NCBI GenBank assembly: GCA_026397515.1
Contig: JAPLUU010000014.1
Span: forward strand, 27,750-72,376
Length of the DNA stretch: 44,627 nucleotides
Reading direction: 5' to 3'
Source of the DNA: a candidate division SR1 bacterium
Lineage (GTDB): Bacteria; Patescibacteriota; Gracilibacteria; Absconditabacterales; Absconditicoccaceae
The stretch's first letter is position 1. Each line of letters begins with the position of its first letter. The notes beneath the pieces are model-generated. The model did not search any database. It saw nothing but the letters and a program-made list of their open reading frames with translations, and was not told the DNA's origin. Position numbers and translations under genes: made by a program. This document shows, piece by piece, positions 41,529-44,627 of the stretch.

Positions 41529-42329
41529 ATGTGAAACATAGAATTACTTAAACAATTGAGAGATCTCACATTTGCACCGATTAAAGACTGTAAAGAAGCT
41601 TTGGCAGAAGCAGGTGATGACTTAGCACAAGCACAAGAAATTCTCAAGAAGAAAGGAATCGCAAAAGCAGGAAGTAGAGGAGAAAGAGATACCAAAGAAG
41701 GAATCGTTAAAATTGTAGAAATAAACGAAAAAACAGTTGCACTCAAACTTTTGTGTGAAACAGATTTCGTAGCAAAAAACGAAAATTTTCAAGCATTATT
41801 TGATTCTGTTCTTGCTAAAATAGCTGAAGGTTCCAAAGAAATTACTGCTTTGGCTGATCTTGATCCTACAATAGCAGAGACAGTTGAAAATGAAGTAAAG
41901 GAATTTGTAGGAAAAACAGGTGAAAATATGAAAATAGGTGGTGTTTTTGTTACTCATAAAAAACCATTTATCTACAACCATCCAGGAAACAAAGTAGCTA
42001 CGCTTATCTTCTTCGAAGGAGGAAATAATGAAGTAGCAAAAGAACTTGCCTTACAAGTAACTGCTATGAATCCTAGTTATGTATCATTTGATCAAGTAGA
42101 TGCTAGCGAAATAGCAAAAATGAAAGAAGAATTTAGCGCAGAGCTCAGAGCTGCCGGTAAACCAGAAGCAATGATTACTCAAATCGTTGATGGAAAAATA
42201 CAAAAATCATTAGCCGATTATGTTCTTTTGGAACAAGAATATATTAGAGATGGATCAAAGAAAATAAAAGATATTTTACCAGCCGACATGAAAGTTATAG
42301 CATTTGTTAGAATGGCTGTTTGATCTTAG
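41529..42329 (+). CDS. tsf: Elongation factor Ts
   Basis: EF-Ts recharges EF-Tu with GTP. The start is ATG TGA AAC, so glycine at position 2 is TGA-encoded. The UBA-like N-terminal domain (IELLKQLRDLTFAPIKDCKE, ALAEAGDDLAQAQEILKKKG) and the EF-Tu binding core (LLCETDFVAKNENF, GGVFVTHKKPFIYNHPGNKV, KELALQVTAMNPSYVS) are clear, as is LLEQEYIRDGSKKIKDIL near the end. The 266 residues are within the family range. The second TGA is at the penultimate residue (VGS). Without code 25 both ends would be lost. Confidence 0.95.
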
Positions 42330-42370
42330 AGATTATAATCTGTAAATCCTTTAATTTATAATAAAGTATA

Positions 42371-42937
42371 ATGCAAAAGTATGATGTAGTGTTATTAGTT
42401 GATGCATCTTTATCAGAGACTAACCGCAAAGAAGTGGTATCTGATTTTGAAAAGCTTATCAAAAAAAATATTGTTCAACAGGATGATATTGGACTTCAAC
42501 AATTGGCCTACAATTTAGGTAATAAGGCTTGAAATGATAAGGCATATATGTATTCATATTGTATAGAAGCGGAAGCTGAAGATTTGGATATGATTAAAAA
42601 GAATGTCTTGTATAATAAAGCTATCAAGAGATACTTCATTTTCAAGATGAATAAAACTGCTGATTTTGTAACATTCAAAAAAGTTAATGATGAACTTAAT
42701 GCAGTTATAGAAGGTTGGGATGCTAAAAAGCTTTGACAAAAAGTGAGCTTTTTTTCTGAGAAAAAAAATGAAAAATATATCAGTCGAAAATCAGTAACCA
42801 TGTTAAAAAAATATATTACAAGATTTGGTAATATTAAACCAAGAGAATATACTCACAATTCTGTAGGGACACAAAAAAAATTAAAGACTATAATTCTTAG
42901 AGCTAGAGAACTCGGATTATTAGCATATACTAAATAA
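42371..42937 (+). CDS. rpsF-rpsR: Fused ribosomal proteins S6 and S18
   Basis: One 188-residue frame contains an S6-like domain (residues about 1-100: MQKYDVVLLVDASLSETNRK, IGLQQLAYNLGNKAGNDKAY, YNKAIKRYFIFKMNK). A linker (AKKLGQKVSFFSEKK) and a full S18-like domain follow (about residues 135-188: ISRKSVTMLKKYITRFGNIK, PREYTHNSVGTQKKLKTIIL, RARELGLLAYTK). S6 and S18 bind each other on the small subunit and are normally separate genes, often with ssb between them. Two TGA codons (in NKAG and KKLG) are read as Gly. No TAA or TAG separates the domains and no ATG precedes the S18 core, so a fusion is the simplest reading. Confidence 0.87.
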
Positions 42938-42990
42938 TACAAAGTTAGGAATCAGTTAATATGTAAATTTATCATTTATCATAAAGGAAG

Positions 42991-43146
42991 ATGGCTAGTA
43001 AATTAAGGAGAATAAGAAAATATTCTCGAGATAAAAGAATAGGTAAACATGGGTTCAGAAAGAGAATGGAGAGTGCAGGATGAAGAGCAGTACTCAGTAG
43101 AAGAAGAGCTAAGGGAAGAAAACAATTGACTCCTCAAAGATCGTAA
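42991..43146 (+). CDS. rpmH: Ribosomal protein L34
   Basis: The 51-residue, Arg/Lys-rich protein carries the L34 signature KHGFRKRMESAGGRAVLSRR followed by RAKGRKQLT. One of the two glycines in AGGR is TGA, so the gene is invisible under the standard code. An AAAGGAAG sequence lies directly before the ATG. L34 is normally next to rnpA and dnaA; here it stands between the S6-S18 fusion and rpoB, and no rnpA is seen. Confidence 0.93.
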
Positions 43147-43185
43147 ATCGGTTTTTGAATTTTTTTGTTTTTAGTCGGACAATCA

Positions 43186-43282
43186 AATAATTTATCTATC
43201 CACCATAGTGGGGAAATAAAATGAAAAATTATTGAGTTGGTGACTATATATTCTTCAATACATAGAGATAAGGAGAATATAT
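43186..43282 (+). promoter_or_regulatory. Structured leader upstream of rpoB
   Basis: Two hairpins are visible. AATAATTT (43186-43193) pairs with AAATTATT (43226-43233) around an inner CCAC-CATA-GTGG stem, and ATATATTCT (43246-43254) pairs with AGAATATAT (43274-43282). The second arm overlaps the Shine-Dalgarno AAGGAG (43270-43275) and the ATG at 43281. This may control translation of the small frame or of rpoB. Confidence 0.45.
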
Positions 43283-43388
43283 GAGAAGAAAATTTTTGAC
43301 TAATCCACAGCCGTATTCATCGTTTATTTTCTTATCAAAGATAACCTTATGAAATCAAAAAAAACCTCTCAAGGAAAAAAAGAAATAA
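43281..43388 (+). CDS. Possible 35-residue leader peptide overlapping the rpoB start
   Basis: ATG 43281 follows the best Shine-Dalgarno in the window (AAGGAG, five bases away). The basic peptide starts MRRKFLTNPQPYSSFIFLSK, needs one TGA glycine and ends in TAA at 43386, overlapping the first 40 bases of rpoB in another frame. It may be a real upstream ORF coupled to rpoB, or chance. I do not recognise the peptide. Confidence 0.3.
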
Positions 43389-44627
43389 AAAAAACAAAAC
43401 CAGTAGCCAAAAAAGTAAATAAACCAGTAGCCAAAAAAGCTAAACCAGCTAAGGCGGTTAAGCCAGTAGCCAAAAAAGTAAATAAACCAGTAGCCAAAAA
43501 AGCTAAACCAGCTAAAGTGGTTAAACCAGTTGCAAAGAAAGTAAGTAAATTAGTAGAAAAACACGTAGTAAAGCCAAATGTATCGCTTAGCAAACCGACA
43601 AAAGTAATCACTAGAGGAGCTAAAACAAATAAAATACCTGATATATTCAAAGATTTCTATAGAGAATGAGATAGAATATTTTTGCGTAGTCCAAAAAAGT
43701 TTGCTAGTTTCCCTGATCTATTAGATCTTCAAAAAAGAGGGTACAGTGATTTTATCAAAAAATATATCCACAAGCTTTTCGGTAATATCAACCCAGTATG
43801 GGATATTGCTTGAGAAAAAATGTATGTAGAGATAGATGATATCAAAATTTCTGATCCTATTGATGATTCCAAAACATGTAAGAAGAAGGAATTGACCTAT
43901 GGAGGAATCATTACCGGTAAAGTAAAATTGAGTGAAATACATGATGATGGAAAGAAAAAAACAGAAAAGACATTGTTTAGTAAACGTGCAAATATAGGTA
44001 TTTTGCCACTTATGACACCATCAGCTTCATATATTATCAATGGAGTAGAAAGAGTAATTATTTCACAGATTATCAGATCATACGGTATATTTTTTGCTAA
44101 AAAAGAATTCAGATATTCATTCAAAGTGATCCCTGAAAATGGACCATGGTTGGAAGTACAGACAGAAAAATCTTGAGTCGTTGTAGCTAGGATAAATAAA
44201 TCAAGAAAATTTCCTATTACAACATTATTAAGAATATTCTGAATAGAAAATGATGAAAGTATTAGAGCATTTTTCAAAGACTGTTTTGATGAAGAAGATT
44301 TCAATTACCTAGAGACAACACTCAAAAAAGATACTACTACTGACGCATTATCTGCTGCAGAATTTGTATATAACAAGGTAAGACCAGGAGAATTGATTGA
44401 TCCAGAAAGTGCACTCAATTATATCAAAAACCAATTTCTTTCACCAGATAGAATTTTCGTCGGAAGAATTGCGAGGAGAAAAATCAATGCAAAATTAGGA
44501 ATCAAAAAACCATTGGATGGAGATATAGCAAATATTTTCGACGGAGAAGATTTGATAGGAGCACTCAAATATCTGTTCCATCTTTCAAACTTCAAAAAAT
44601 GATATTATATTGATGATTCTGATCACC
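43349..44627 (+). CDS. rpoB: RNA polymerase beta subunit, N-terminal part (3' end outside window)
   Basis: RpoB forms one jaw of RNA polymerase. After an unusual N-terminal extension of about 95 residues, the beta-subunit start is clear: FASFPDLLDLQKRGYSDFIK, then SKRANIGILPLMTPSASYII, NGVERVIISQIIRSYGIFF, and KFPITTLLRIFGIENDESIR. The extension is made of Lys/Ala/Pro/Val repeats (KPVAKKVNKPVAKKAKPAK) like those of histone-H1-type bacterial proteins. TGA glycines include one in LRIFG. The only usable ATG in this frame after the in-frame TAA at 43301 is 43349. The frame is open to the end of the window. Confidence 0.95.
43400..43546 (+). repeat. 63-bp tandem repeat in the rpoB N-terminal extension
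   Basis: Two nearly identical 63-bp units (43400-43462 and 43463-43525) and a third partial unit encode PVAKKVNKPVAKKAKPAK with a short linker. Only a few bases differ between the first two, which suggests recent duplication. Confidence 0.85.

Noticed and set aside
42734-42745. TGA at 42734 as a true stop, with S18 starting at a GTG at 42743
   Set aside because: TGA is glycine throughout the window and no Shine-Dalgarno precedes the GTG. The fusion is the simpler reading, although only protein data can exclude the alternative.
43369-43650. Minus-strand open frame opposite the rpoB extension
   Set aside because: It is a repeat-driven antisense shadow (Ala/Thr/Phe/Leu repeats) of the Lys/Ala/Pro coding sequence.

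Overview
This window comes from a bacterium that reads UGA as glycine (genetic code 25), which points to the Candidate Phyla Radiation groups Absconditabacteria (SR1) or Gracilibacteria (BD1-5). The proof is in the sequence. Under the standard code nearly every conserved gene here breaks at TGA. Read as glycine, those TGAs fall on invariant glycines, for example 8 of the roughly 14 glycines in the Gly-rich N-terminus of Obg, and the reading frames then run uninterrupted to TAA or TAG. A form II/III RuBisCO with AMP phosphorylase and ribose-1,5-bisphosphate isomerase fits SR1 best, but assigning the phylum is an inference. The DNA is AT-rich, intergenic gaps are short and Shine-Dalgarno sequences are mostly weak.

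Layout. 1-8447 is housekeeping: the end of aspS, tRNA-Lys on the minus strand, a PIN-PhoH ATPase, obg, rlmH, a small unknown gene, pnp and a membrane-anchored GyrI-like (TEX264-like) protein. Three copies of a structured intergenic element lie in this part. 8481-19179 is a cell-surface island flanked by two identical 39-bp terminator sequences. It carries a giant beta-helix adhesin of about 2,100 residues with a frameshift near its end, two paralogous signal-peptide/TM proteins with four conserved cysteines, and, on the minus strand, a small secreted protein sharing the adhesin's C-terminal domain and an SLH-like surface protein.

19250-28922 centres on AMP salvage: ribose-1,5-bisphosphate isomerase, RuBisCO, AMP phosphorylase and a short pyruvate kinase. 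Together they can route AMP through ribose-1,5-bisphosphate and ribulose-1,5-bisphosphate to 3-phosphoglycerate, and on to pyruvate once genes outside the window contribute. Several unrecognised genes are interleaved. 28929-30776 holds a 58-residue minus-strand gene, a secreted 3D-domain/peptidoglycan-binding protein and a small cysteine-motif protein on the minus strand.

30957-38865 is a three-gene unit dominated by one uninterrupted 2,282-residue reading frame with a hydrophobic stretch, about 19 five-residue repeats and an HD-type hydrolase domain. 38899 to the end is a translation/transcription block: promoter, L10 leader RNA, rplJ, rplL, rpsB, a membrane protein, tsf, a fused rpsF-rpsR, rpmH and the start of rpoB with a Lys/Ala/Pro-repeat extension.

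The most unusual items are the covarying structured element, the repeat-flanked surface island, the giant HD protein and the S6-S18 fusion. All functional calls are from reading the sequence; no database search was run.
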